DNA of 64,000 nt. Origin: Brachynemurus nebulosus (lineage: Eukaryota; Arthropoda; Insecta; Neuroptera; Myrmeleontidae). Both the position numbers and the translations under genes were made by a program. The number at the start of each line of letters is the position of its first letter. The first letter of the stretch is position 1. Positions 34,074 through 45,494 of this stretch are shown piece after piece. The notes beneath the pieces were generated by a model. It saw only the letters and a program-made list of their open reading frames with translations, searched no databases and had not been told where the DNA came from. The DNA lies in NCBI GenBank assembly GCA_035578155.1, contig JAPWDM010000005.1, positions 18,598,877 through 18,662,876 on the forward strand. Direction: 5' to 3'.

Positions 34074-35605
34074 AAAAACGCCGTGAGCAGCGGGGCCCCA
34101 TCACAAAAGTCGAATTTTCATTTGTCATTTGTCATTTTGGTGGTTTGAAAACTGATGATGAGTGTCCGGCTGATCGGGGCTTTAAAAAACGGTTTTAAGT
34201 TTTTAAGGGCTGAATCTCAGTAAATTTCAATTTTTCTACTAACTGCCGATAGCAGTTAGCAGGAAAAAAGCCAACACAATTCGTACGAGGGCATTCCTAC
34301 CCATGCTTATCCGCCAGTTGCCTTTGTGTTTTATTTTTAAATATTAAAAAAGGACCTTAAATAGTAAACTGGAAGGTCTTTATGAAGATATCTTTTCTTT
34401 CCAAAAAAATCAAAAATTTCTATTTTATAAATAAAAATCCAAAATTCCTACTTTATAAATAAACAGTAACATTAATAACATTTTTAAATCTACTTAATAA
34501 ATTTGTAACACTGACTGACTGACAGACAACGCACAGCCTAAACGGTTGGGTTTAGAAGAATGAAATTTTGCACAGGAGTTTCTTATATAATGTAAGTGAC
34601 CACTAAGAAAGGATTTTTGAAAATTCACCTCCTAAGTGGGTTAAATAGGGAATGCAAATTTTTATGGAAATTCGTTATTTTTGAAGTTAGAAAAATATGT
34701 TACTATGGCTATTAAAATAAAAAATATTTAATGAATCTTTCACTTTGACTAACATAGACAACGCACAGCCTAAACTGTTGGGTTTAGAAGGACGAAATTA
34801 AGCACAGGAGTTATGAAAAAAGGCGTTTAGGCTTCTATTTATGTATAAATAAAAGTCAGTTGTTTCTGGAAATTTATTCACTAAGGAGTTAAAACAGAAA
34901 ATGAAAGTTCATATGGGAAGTTCGTCATTTTTAAAGCTGGAAACGTGGATATTGATTTAGGCTTTCGAAAAACATTAAAAGTGAGCAAAAAGTGAGTACC
35001 TAATAAAAAGATGTGGCCGATGGGAAATCCCATCGGGCATACGGCTAGTTACTTAATATTTATGTATTGCATTTGTTAAAAAAAGTAAGTTCATTTTTTT
35101 TTTAAATTTTTAAAATTGCTATACGCCTGCTTGTATTAGAATAAAAATAAACCATTTAAAATACATTTAACAATACCATTTAATTCCAATGTAAAAATAG
35201 GAGAAGTGGGGGGAAAAGTAATGTGGAATCCCTAAAAGGCACTAGCTGGATATTAACTCAATACACGTACAAAATTTCAGCCCTATAGTTTTCCTTAGAG
35301 AGTCTCTAGACGTGTTAGAAAAAAAGCAAATTTGACCCCACTTTGATAGTATGAGGTGCCTCGAAAATGAGCCCCACTTACACAATTTCAGCTCTTAACT
35401 TCCGTAGGGGGGCCCTACACATATTAAAAGGTGGCGGGAACATTATATATATATATATAAATATATATATCAGACATTTTTTTTCTACAGAATTGTGTTC
35501 TACGGGTCCGAAAACGGCTAGCGCCCCTAGTCTCGCCTCTCGCCGTTCTTATCGTATAGGCTGTATAAGTCTAATTTTTCGGAGAAAATTCGACTAAAAA
35601 AACTT
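34074..35605 (+). repeat. Dispersed repeat R2, copy A (interrupted by a Helitron)
   Basis: Collinear with 36228-37945, from AACGCCGTGAGCAGCGGGGC through GAGGTGCCTCGAAAATGA to CTAATTTTTCGGAGAAAATT followed by an A run. Relative to copy B it lacks about 650 bp near 35325 and has gained the 560-bp Helitron at 34489-35048. The A-rich terminus shared by both copies and the 5'-truncated third piece at 40465-40590 hint at retroposition, but no reverse transcriptase was found. Confidence 0.8.
34489..35048 (+). mobile_element. Non-autonomous Helitron, 560 bp, with empty site in a paralogous copy
   Basis: The 5' end is TCTACTTAATAAATTTG. The 3' end is an 8-bp hairpin (CCGATGGG at 35017-35024, CCCATCGG at 35029-35036) followed eight bases later by CTAG. 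It lies between A and T, the standard Helitron target, and makes no duplication. Copy B of the host repeat reads TTTTTAAA directly joined to TTACTTAATA at 36689/36690, which is the empty site. Inside, GACAACGCACAGCCTAAAC occurs twice (34527 and 34758). No Rep/helicase is encoded. Confidence 0.93.
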
Positions 35606-36190
35606 TACAGAAAAAGAAGTTTTCAATTCTTTGAATAGAGGGCTCTCCTTTCTGTCTATTCTCGACTAACAATAAGTAGTCAGTACACAACATTTAATAT
35701 TACACGACCTAATATTATTCCAATTAATGGTTGAAATGTTTCCAGACTGCAACAATTCTATTGAAAATTAAAGAATTGCTTTTAAAATAATTCGTCTAGC
35801 GCTTCCTACTCCACCAAGAATACACACACACAAAAAAATAAACAATAAATAAAACAAAACTAAATAATGTGAAAAACTAAAACAAATTTAAATCTCCAAA
35901 ATAGACACTTAAACAGGGTACTTCAAAAACTGGACCCTCACTCTAGCCATTTGTTTCATTTGTTTATGTGATAATCCGGCTCTGATCTTTAGTATTGTAT
36001 TTTCTAACATGCAACCTTGAGATAGTGATTTGGTACAGAATCGTTCTAATACACATTACACACCTTAAATATTACTTAGCTTTTTAAATCAGCATCTTTG
36101 GTAAAGAAAATTTTGTTAATGAACGGGTGGAGTTTATTTACGGCCAATAACCTCGGATTACTATTTATTAAATTACTACACATACTACAA
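35606..36190. other. Spacer between the R2 copies, with an inverted R4 fragment
   Basis: TATTATTCCAATTAATGG and nearby words around 35698-35790 are the reverse complement of the R4 tandem unit at 27 and 63 kb. The rest is featureless. Confidence 0.45.
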
Positions 36191-36227
36191 ATCAATGGCC
36201 AGTGCTACAAGAACCGTACGAATTAGA

Positions 36228-37730
36228 AAAAAACGCCGTGAGCAGCGGGGCCCCATCACGGTAGTCGAATTTTCCCCTTCATCTTCGGTATTGAATGTCT
36301 ACAAGCGAAATGTGATTGAAAGTCTACAACCGAATTGTCATTTTGTTGGTTTCAAAACTGGTGATGAGTGTTCGGCTGATCGAGGCTTTAAAAAAAGGTT
36401 TTAAGTATTTAAGGGCTGTATCTCAGTAAATTTCAATTTTGTGCCGAAAACAGGTAGCAGAAAAAAAGCCAACACAATTCGTACGAGGACATTCCTGCCC
36501 ATGTTTATCCGCTAATTGCCTTTATGTTTTAGTTTTAAAAATTAAAAAAGGACCTTAAATAGTAAACTGGAAGGCCTTTATAAAGATATTTTTTCTTTCC
36601 AAAAAAATCCAAAATTTCTATTTTATAAATACTAAAAATCCAAAATTCCTAATTTATAAATAAACAGTGACTTTAATAACATTTTTAAATTACTTAATAT
36701 GTATGTATTTCATTTGTCATAAAAGTAAGTTCACTTTTTTTTAAATTTTTTAAAATTACTATTCGCCTACTTGTATTTAGAATAAACATAATGCTTTTAA
36801 AACACATTTAACAATAGCATTTAATTCCGATGTAAAAATGGGAGAAGTGGGGGGAAAAGTGATGCGGACTCCCTACAAGGTGCTAGCTGGATACTAACTG
36901 AATACACGTACAAAATTTCAGCCCTCTAGGTTTCCTTATGGAGTCTCTAGACGTGTTAGAAAACAAGCAAAAAAATTAAGGAAATATTGGCGTAAAAATC
37001 GTGGGGGTAAGGGTTAAAAGTTGAAACTTCCAAAAAACAGTGTCTGGCTATTAGCTTAACCTGTACACCAAATTTCAGCCCTCTAGGTTTATTTGGGGAG
37101 ATTTTGACCCGAACGAAACTGTTAAAAAACAAGAAAAATCATGTTCTTTTGGGTATAAAAATGGTGGGGGTAGGGGTTAAAAGTCGAGACCCCCAAAAGG
37201 CACCCCCTTGATACTAACTCAATCCGAATACAAAATTTCAACCCTCTAGGTTTATTCGGGTGACCTGTGCGAGTGGTACAAACTTCGAAAACGTCGAAAA
37301 TGCATGAAATTGTAGCTTAAAAATGAGGTGGGTGGAGGTAAAATATTAAAACCTCCAAAAAGCACAACCTAGGTACGAACTTTATCAACACACCAAATTT
37401 CAACCCTCTACGTTAATTCTGGGGGGCTGGGGGCCTGTTAGATCCAGCGAAAATCGTTTTTCCCCCCTCTACTCCCACCATATCATCCTAGGAAGCTGAA
37501 TTTTGGATATGTTGTAGATAATTGACCGAAACATTATTTAAAACCGGTTTGGAAAAGTTTTATTGCTTTTCCGCCCCCCACCACCCCCTTAAAGGTCGGG
37601 TCCGAAAAAAAATTTGCCCAAAATTTGACCCCACTTTGATAGTATGAGGTGCCTCGAAAATGAACCCCATTTACCAAATTTCATCTCTTAACTTCCATAG
37701 GGGGGCCCTACACAAATTAAAAGGTGGCGG

Positions 37731-37812
<82 letters not shown>

Positions 37813-37945
37813 CATCTTTTTTTTTCTACATATTCGTGTTCTACGGGTCCGAAAACGGATAGCGCCCCTACTCTCGCCTCTCGCAGCTCTTATCGTATAG
37901 ACTGTATAAGTCTAATTTTTCGGAGAAAATTCGACTAAAAAAATG
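36228..37945 (+). repeat. Dispersed repeat R2, copy B (full-length version)
   Basis: Contains the whole copy A sequence plus a middle section with about four degenerate ~130-bp subrepeats, each with GTGGGGG, TTAAAAGT, CCAAAA and TTTCANCCCTCTAGGTT (near 36840, 37000, 37150 and 37320). A long (TA)n follows GGTGGCGGGAA. A short frame at the start (36195-36404) holds KKRREQRGPIT, also present in copy A, but no known family. Confidence 0.8.
37733..37808. repeat. (TA)n microsatellite inside R2 copy B
   Basis: About 75 bp of TA, at the same place where copy A has only ~30 bp of TA-rich DNA (35441-35470). Confidence 0.97.
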
Positions 37946-38645
37946 TATATTTGCAATAAAATTTGCATACATTAACATTTTTTTTAAATATCAAATGATT
38001 AAAAGGTTCAAAGTCTACAATTAGTTCTACTTAACGAAAAATGATTATAGTTTATATAGCAGTAAAAACATCTCCAATTTGACTTTTTAATAGAAAAATC
38101 AATTAAGTGACTTCAAAAGATTTTTTTTAAAAAATGGAATAGCGCTGTTGCTTTTTAGGTCGCATTACGCTATTACGAGTATAACAAAAGAAGTGGAAAT
38201 TAGGATTTAGAAGGCACCATACGTCTACAGCCATTTCCTTAAAAAAAACTACGCCAATATTTATCTGGAATTAGGTGATATCCAATCCATAAACCAATGA
38301 TTAAGCATGCTCCAAAAAAATTTCAGTTTCTTAAATATATTCCGAAGTCATTATGCGATGTACCGGCACAGTTTTTGATCATTTTACTCTATTTGATTCC
38401 AAGTATATGCACGGTACACATTAAAACTCTTTTTTTTTTGCAGAATTTTTCTCAAAATTTAATCGTTTGAATTCAGAAGTTTCATTAAGCAACAGAAAAC
38501 TTGATAGACTTTGTTGCTTATTTGAACTTTTGATCGTCCTTAGTATTCTAACAATAGTAAATTTTTTAATATAAGCTCCGCTTGGTTATATTAAACCGCC
38601 ATTCAAAACAGTATTTTAATAAACTGATCAATTAAACAGTTATTA
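37946..38645. other. Non-coding stretch, nothing recognised
   Basis: No gene or element end was supported. Confidence 0.45.
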
Positions 38646-38649
38646 AAAA

Positions 38650-38965
38650 AAAAAACATATCCTTCTTTTATGCGACTTATAGGGAGCACAAAAGAAAGGT
38701 TTCATAGAAAATACATAACTGAAAATGCTCGAAATCTCAGGATTTCCTTAAAAGTTGTTTTTCATTAATATACCGATGAGGACACTTTATTTCATTTTTA
38801 TAATATTATAAAAATTGCGATAAATATGTATGTGAGAAAAATTAATGAAACAATAACTTATATTCTTATGCAATATACTGATCGCAAGTTAATGTTTAAA
38901 TTTCTTACTTTTTCTTGCTTTTTATTCGCATTATGCACTTTAATAAGTTTTTTTTAAACCGCATA
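38650..38965 (-). repeat. Dispersed repeat R3, inverted copy
   Basis: CTTTTATGCGACTTATAGGG through TTTCATAGAAAATACATAAC to the TTTTTAAACC/GCATAAAAAAG region is the reverse complement of parts of 29785-30540 and 58320-58710. Confidence 0.55.
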
Positions 38966-39226
38966 AAAAAGATTATGCAGTATACATATATATTTTGAGT
39001 ACTCAGTAGCCAATTAAAATTACTTAGAATTACTACGCAATAAACTTTCGATATTTTAATTAAAATGTTACCGAGCACTTTTAATCATTTAATTTTATTA
39101 GCACAGTGTTCCAGTAGAATACTTAAATAGCTATTCTAGCCGTAATAAAAATTACTTAACTAAATTAAATAATTCCTATAACTATTTAAAAATTACAAAA
39201 ATGATGCAAAACAAAATAATAGGGAA
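38966..39226. other. Non-coding spacer
   Basis: AT-rich DNA with nothing recognised. Confidence 0.4.
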
Positions 39227-39710
39227 TACAGTCGGACTCATGTATTTTCAACTCATGTATTTTCAACACCATCTATTTTCAACTGATTTTACTCACGTAC
39301 TTTCAAGTTTTTGGTCCCCACTTCTCACGCAATACTTTAATACAGAAAAATAACTGTCAGATTAACCGATCGACCACTAGTGGTTTTATCCTATAATCCT
39401 ACAATATATGATTTTATTTCATTTGCAATTCCTAAAAAAATGATTTTACTACAAGTTTATTACACTTTTTTCATGTTTGACTTTTTTGTTTATCATAATA
39501 TGTTACTTGACATTCTGTCATTTTAAGGTTATTCACTGGGGAAGTACACGTGACTACTGTTATTGTGTAAAGATTTACGCGGGCTTTTTGTGATTGGTTC
39601 TATGTCTGTCAAGTGGTTCTATGATTGCCACGGAGTGAGGATGAAGGAGAAGTTGAAAATACATGAGCGGATTAGTCCCGACAGGTTGAAAATACATGAG
39701 TTTGACTGTA
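39227..39710. mobile_element. pogo/Tigger-type MITE, 480 bp
   Basis: The element 39229-39708 starts CAGTCGGACTCATGTATTTT and ends with the inverse, TACATGAGTTTGACTG, flanked by TA on both sides (39227-39228 and 39709-39710). CATGTATTTTCAAC is repeated in the left end, and its inverse GTTGAAAATACATGAG twice in the right end. These subterminal repeats could be transposase-binding sites. The frame at 39563-39757 lies inside and is not a recognisable gene. Confidence 0.85.
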
Positions 39711-40140
39711 TGCATATAATCGAAATAATTATAAATATTTTTTTTTTTATTCTATAGTACAGAATAAGCACATTTAATGGTGACAGTAAAATATCTTTTA
39801 ATTTCTAAATATATTTTTATTACTCATGCGGGAGAAGTACTAACTTGGCGCACACATTTCTGTACGCAAAATAGATGTTTGCCCACTGTACTCTTCCCAC
39901 ATACTTTTTTGCGTACGGAAAGTAACTTTCCACACGCAAATTGACAATAAAACACGCAAAGCCCCCTCTTGATTTTTCATTTCATAATTATTTCTATAGA
40001 AACCACCAACAAAGTAATTTAAACAATAATTAATTCAGAAAAAAAAGTCGAACACTTAAAAATATTATTTTAAAAAGTAATAAAAATGTCAAAAATAGTA
40101 ATAATAATAGAGCAAAGTATGTCAAATTCGTAATAAAAAA

Positions 40141-40270
40141 TAGTATGTGCAACTCGTGCGGGATTCTCGATTGCCCACTCAAGCGAATGAGCGCACGAAC
40201 GTAGTGAGTGCGCTCAATTTCGCTTTGGTGGGCAATCGACAATTTCCCGTACTTATTGCACAATATACTA
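40141..40270. repeat. GC-loop foldback hairpin, family F1
   Basis: The stem TTGCCCACTCAAGCGAATGA (from 40171) with GCGCAC faces GTGCGCTCAATTTCGCTTTG ending GTGGGCAA. Outer arms TAGTATGTGCAA and TTGCACAATATACTA extend it. Another hairpin at 62204-62336 shares the outer arm TTATTGNACAATATACTA. Confidence 0.8.
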
Positions 40271-40464
40271 TAATACATAAAATTTTAAATGCATAATTTT
40301 AAACGAAACTGAACCTATGACGTAACTCGGCACGGAAATGCCCATTCAAGAATAACCACGGAAATAGAAAAAAAAATTCATTTCGTTGTTCACTTGTAAG
40401 TGTAAATTAATTAATTGTGCATACGGGTTGTTTTAACTGTGCTTGAAGTTTCTCTATTTTTAGT

Positions 40465-40581
40465 GGAACTTTTCAACTGAAAAAATTAGACTTATACAAC
40501 CTATACGATAAGAACGGGAAGAGGCGAGAGTAGGGGCGCTAGCCGTTCTCGGATCCGTAGAACACGATTTTGGAGAAAAAA

Positions 40582-40590
<9 letters not shown>
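40465..40590 (-). repeat. R2 repeat, short inverted end fragment
   Basis: The reverse complement matches the last ~130 bp of R2 (CTACGG.TCCG, AACGGCTAGCGCCCCTA, CTCGCCTCT, TCTTATCGTATAGG). It adjoins a (TA)n tract as in the full copies. Confidence 0.8.

Positions 40591-40657
<67 letters not shown>
40584..40657. repeat. (TA)n microsatellite
   Basis: About 74 bp of TA at the broken inner end of the R2 fragment. Confidence 0.97.
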
Positions 40658-40658
<1 letters not shown>

Positions 40659-40713
40659 GGTTGAGAATGGAATGATAGAACCAAAGAATGGGTACCCTAC
40701 TGAGCTGATCTTC

Positions 40714-40866
40714 CAGATGCAAGTTGTGGATGTTCATTGCTACTTAATTGTGGTTGTTTGGTCTTATGCACAAACCAATGTAAATGTTATCGAGCCGAAA
40801 TTCGCTGCAGTAGAAGTCTCAAGAAGGTTGTACAAACAATTCACACAACAGATGAAGTAACAAGTA
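40714..40866 (+). pseudogene. Second CXC-like cysteine-rich fragment
   Basis: One frame reads DASCGCSLLNCGCLVLCTNQ then CKCYRAEIRCSRSLKKVV. The spacing C-x-C-x3-C-x3-C-x-C-x6-C-S is the same as in the transposon-borne protein at 19529-19825, although the other residues differ. A CTTCCAG at 40710-40716 could be a splice acceptor, since the frame is closed by a TGA just upstream. Later cysteines of the motif are missing. It could be an element remnant or part of an exon. The overlapping 40570-40860 frame begins in (TA)n and is less likely. Confidence 0.4.
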
Positions 40867-41500
40867 CCATCTTATGTGGCAAAACTGTAATTTACGTCAG
40901 ATGCTGTCGTATTTATGTCAACCATTCATGTTTCTTTATATTTTGTAATTTTATTAATAAATTACATGAAACTAATCAAAGAAATTGTTTTTTTTTACCT
41001 TGCATTTTATAGTCTAATCTGTCATATCAAAATACGTAATGACCTTGAAATTGACTCGAAAACAAATTAGACCTGAGAAATGGATTCTTCGCATCCTAGA
41101 ACATATAAAAATTAGTATTGCCCAATGGCGGCCATATTTGATTTATAGCAAACAGGTCACCACAGCCTGCGCACAAGCTGCTTGCCATGGTTCCCTAAAA
41201 CCTTAAGACCATACTTAAAACTATACCAAATTTCAAAAACTTGGCACAGCGTGCACGATTTTAATGAATTTTCCTTCTATACTAATTTGTCTGTTTGAAA
41301 TCTGAATTTTTTTTCAAATATTTCTAAAATAAATGGTTAAATGTAATATAAAAATAAATAATTAATAATCTTCGTAATTATATAATTTACCGTTATTATT
41401 TTTACTATCGTTATTAAAATTCTAGTATCTAGATTGAGTACTGGTTATGCCAAAATATGTCATACCCGGAGCGTGCAATATAATTTCGTTTAATTGGGGC
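40867..41500. other. Non-coding stretch, nothing recognised
   Basis: No gene was supported. A GC-richer patch near 41130-41215 (TGGCGGCCATATTTG, ACCACAGCCTGCGCAC) has no long frame. Confidence 0.4.
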
Positions 41501-42371
41501 CACTAGTGTGACCGTCTGAAAAAAGGTGATTTTTGGGATTTTTTAAAGAAAACTACTGTAAGGGATGTTTTAATATTTTAAGGATATATGAATGTTGATA
41601 TATAATAAATTCATAATAAAATTTTTGGACCAAAAAATTGAAAAATCTGTGTTATTCGCGATCTCCCAAGGCTCCAAAAGAACTTCAATGCTGCAGTGAT
41701 AGCGACCTTCACAGTGCCTGAAATCAAAAAGAAAGCCTATTAAACTAGAAGGTATTCCCCGTGCCATGAACCTCAATCGAAAAAAAGTTAAAATTTAACA
41801 AAATGGCGGAGTTTTTAAAAAAAAAAGTTTCAAAATTTGCACGAAAATTTGATGATTCTTCGCCTGCAAAAATTACATTTTTTATTTGATCGGAAAACTG
41901 GAGGTTCATGGCACGAAGAAACATATATAAAAGAATCTGCAATAAGAATCAAATAGACCGGATGATTTGTCTTCGAGTTATAAACTGCAGAAAATTTGAA
42001 AAATGTAGTTTTTCTTTACTTTACCTTTTAGTTTTAATCACAGAGACTTTTTACTAAAATTATTTACGATATACTCACTATAACGGTCACAGTAAAACTA
42101 GTCGTTTAAATGGGCCAGGGTCTAACTTCTCCACAACATGTGACTGGCAGGCACGTCCAGAAACTCCCGAACTATCAACCTTCATACATTTCTCAATACC
42201 TCAAAGTTAACAATCCGAAAATCAGAATCCGCTCTTCGGATGGCTGTAACTCAAAAACTATTTGAGATATGCACTTGAAATTTTAGTATGTTATTTTTAA
42301 AGATATAGACTATAGACTAGCGAAACATGTAAAAAAATTTTTTCCAATTTTTTCAAAATGTCACACTAGTG
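41501..42371. mobile_element. TIR element, 871 bp, with an inner foldback
   Basis: A perfect 12-bp inverted pair, CACTAGTGTGAC at 41501-41512 and GTCACACTAGTG at 42360-42371, marks the ends. No target duplication is evident. Inside, CGTGCCATGAACCTC (41760-41774) faces its exact inverse at 41901-41915. GGCTGTAACTCAAAAACTAT near 42242 is a word seen in many dispersed insect repeats. Two minus-strand frames cover the inner foldback and encode no recognised domain. Confidence 0.55.
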
Positions 42372-44054
42372 ACTGTATTAGGTTATATCGACAAAAAAAA
42401 ATAATTTTGTAAAATATATATAAAGACTGATATTTTTTAAAATATTTTTTTAGAGTTATATATTATTAGTTCCTCTAAAGATTTGGGTAATAAAAAAGAA
42501 AAAAAACGCATATTCTGTATTATATGATAACTTAAAAATGAATTTGCTACAAATTGCCTTCGATTGTCATTACATCAGTCGTTTATTTTTAGAATTATTA
42601 TAAAAAAAAAAAAAAAAAAACTGAATATCACAGAGATAATAATTTTATGTTTACGTAACTGTTTAAAATTACATGCGTAAAAAACGATATTTAGAGATTT
42701 TCAGAATTCGAACTTTGATTAAAGGCTCAAAATCTGCCAGTGTTGGTCTCGTTAAGGTTCGTTTTAAGATCTCTTTAGTTTTGATTTTACTACGTTCTAG
42801 ATACTACCATTGCCTCTGCAATACAGCAAGTCAAAACAGAGAACAAGCAGGAAAATCACTGTACATGGACAATTTCTCTCTCTTCAAATTTATCCAGTTT
42901 TCTAACTCTTTTTACAGTTTAAACATTGAGAAATTGTGAAGACGTTTGGGCATATTTCTATAACATTCTGTTCGTTTCACTCCTTACAAATACTTACCTA
43001 CTAGCAAACTCCCAGTTTGGCGTTTAAAATTTGCGGCTTTCATATTTGAAGACTAAATAAAATACTTTCTAATATGTAAACTTTCTCTTTAATTTCACCA
43101 AAAGAAACAAAATTACAGGTTCAACAGTTACAAAAATTTTTTGAACAAAATTTTAAACTTTAAATTTTTATGGCTAAAGTGACCAACCATTTTGCAGTTA
43201 AGCAAAAATTTTCAGACGTTCTGTCAATTAAAAAAAAAAATTAAAGACGTGTTTTGAAGTTGGCAACCTTAGCCTCACAATATTTAATTCACATATCACG
43301 TAACAATTTTCCATATTCTCATTTCATAAAATTTTCAATTTTCTTCATAATATTTTCAACAAATCAGTATATTGCACCAAGAAAATCTACTCCAAAGATT
43401 TCCTAAAAGTCTGATAACAGTTTTAAATTGTTTTATAAATTTTTAGTATACATATATTAGTGTAATAGTAATGAGTAAATAATAACTGAATTACATTGTG
43501 TTCTTATTCTAAATTAATCACCGTATGATAATTAAGGATGTTATAAATTATTTAGTTATATCCATTCTCTTAAAAATAAAACTTTTTAAAACAATGGATA
43601 TCATAATGGAAGCATGGGATATACTTAATTATCTATAAATATTACTTAAGTTTTAAGTATAAAAATAAGGTTTAATCTTAAATAATCCCAACTAATGTAG
43701 GAATCTGGCACCAATACGATCGTACTAACCTTGTGAAAACTTATGTAGGTAAACCTTTTGTCTTGTCTATACAATTAAGTAAAATAAAAAATATATATGT
43801 TAAAAAATGAGTTAGATAAACATTTGTAAAGAAAAAAGTTATTGTGCTTCTATGTTGGAAAACCTTTTCAATTGTTTATGTTAGAAAATTTGGCAAAACT
43901 AAATTGTCTAAGCGTTAAGTTAATACTATTCCTCCTCTCAATATCACACATTCAATTTATTAGCAACAAACTTTAAGCCACCTTCAGACAAATAAATAAA
44001 AAATCACAGTTTAAATATTAAAAATGAGTCAAGGTGAACTCGGATGGAAAAGAG
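42372..44054. other. Non-coding stretch, nothing recognised
   Basis: A motif-free 88-codon frame at 42673-42939 and a poly-A run near 42601-42620. No gene was supported. Confidence 0.45.
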
Positions 44055-44546
44055 ACAAATTTTAGGCTTGCAACGAATATTCTATTTGACTATTTGAAGA
44101 ATACCAAATATTCGGCCAACACCCTAGCGAATACTATTCGATATTATATATTTTTCTTTTTTTATATTTCCTAAATATTTTAAAGTGCCCAGTTTTCTTT
44201 TTACAAAACCATAGAAAAGTAAAATATGGCACAAAAACATAAAACAATTAGATTAAATATGCAAAAAATTATCAGTTACACATTTTTAGAATATTTTTTA
44301 AATCTTTATATGAAAATCAATATTCCTATAATGAATTGCAGTTTAAAATGCGTTTAATAAACAGTACGCATATCGTGACCATGCAGCTGTATGTGTGATA
44401 TTACGTACTAGTTAGTAGTTTTTTGTTTAAGTAAATAAATGCGTCTGATTTAATTTTTCCAATTATTCTACATGTATCCGATCAAATATCAAAAATGACT
44501 AATTACCGAATAATTGCCGAATATTCTTTGCAAACCTAATAAATTC
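44055..44546. mobile_element. hAT-like MITE, 476 bp
   Basis: The element 44063-44538 has inverted ends TAGGCTTGCAACGAATATTC and GAATATTCTTTGCAAACCTA. The flanking octamers ACAAATTT and ATAAATTC agree at 6 of 8 positions. The interior has further GAATATTCG-like words and no gene. Confidence 0.75.
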
Positions 44547-45250
44547 TAAATATTATGTGACTGAAAATGGTGACTCATTCTGTATGCATCTTATCTGTGT
44601 TGAAACAATTAAAATTATAACTTTGGCCTAATTAATAGATACCATTTATTGCTTATCAACAAATAAAAAAGATATGCACGCATAGAATTAAATGAGCCAG
44701 AACACGCTAAATGTTTTAAATGGAAAACCTACTTTACTAGAAATTCAGTAATACATTTTTCCCTGAAATTATACAAGCCTTGAAATACTTTGAAATGGAC
44801 TGTATACAGATCGAAGAGCCTCTTAGTTTTTGTATTATAAAGTAGGTTGCCTCCCTTAAAGTATATCAACATGCACCTTAACTATTTCCTATCCGAACTT
44901 ATTCAAAATTTTGCTTCCTAACCATCCAAATTGAAAGAGTCTGAGAATCTTGAACTATTTTATAAGACTAGATCAAATATTCAGTCCTTTTTTCCATTTA
45001 AGAGCTTCTTTATTTGTTTGCTTTAGTACCAGATATGAGATACAATGAAAGATAATTCGTTGAAGAGATTTTAATAAGAAATTCAAATAAATATTGTCAT
45101 CCCAAACGAAAGCAGGTGTGTTCCCTGTCATTTCAAAACATAAATCAATCAGTATATTCTACAAATTAAATACTTAAGTCTACATTAATTTCATAATCTC
45201 AAAAAAATAATCTGAGCAAATTCTGATCGAACGTATGTTAAAATATACGA
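44547..45250. other. Non-coding stretch, nothing recognised
   Basis: No exon, RNA gene or element end was supported. Confidence 0.45.
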
Positions 45251-45254
45251 AGAG

Positions 45255-45310
45255 TACACTTCCAATCTATTGTTTCAAAACACGTTTTGAAACATAAGAT
45301 TGGAAGTGTA
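45255..45310. repeat. 56-bp near-perfect palindrome
   Basis: TACACTTCCAATCT...GTTTCAAAAC faces GTTTTGAAAC...AGATTGGAAGTGTA, with two unpaired positions per arm and a ~4-nt loop. It lies about 185 bp beyond the stop codon of the minus-strand gene. It could be a tiny foldback element or a structured 3' sequence. Confidence 0.8.
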
Positions 45311-45465
45311 GACCCTCCCAGTTCCCAATAAATCAAACTGATTTTGGTGTGAAGATTTTTTTTCAATTCCTTAATAACGAGTGTGCAGTTTCCGTTTTCA
45401 CAAAAATAAATATATACGTTTAAAGTTATAATCTTTTCTAAATTGGTATAAAAATAAATTTTTAA

Positions 45466-45482
45466 ATTTTTTTTTTTTTATT
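45466..45482 (-). terminator. Polyadenylation signal or A-tail after the NRF1-like frame
   Basis: On the minus strand AATAAA (complement of 45477-45482) lies 12 bases beyond the TAA stop and runs straight into about 12 A. It may be a normal polyadenylation signal in a very short 3' UTR, or the encoded tail of a retrocopy. Confidence 0.4.
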
Positions 45483-45494
45483 TTAGCATATCAC

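Noticed and set aside
36195..36404. 69-codon frame starting MASATRTVRIRKKRREQRG as a host gene
   Set aside because: Its second half lies inside the R2 dispersed repeat and is shared, with changes, by the other copy at 34.1 kb.
39563..39757. 64-codon frame as a gene
   Set aside because: It lies within the pogo-type MITE and includes its terminal repeat.
41570..41942. Two minus-strand frames of 65-68 codons
   Set aside because: They cover an inverted repeat within a TIR element and show no domain.
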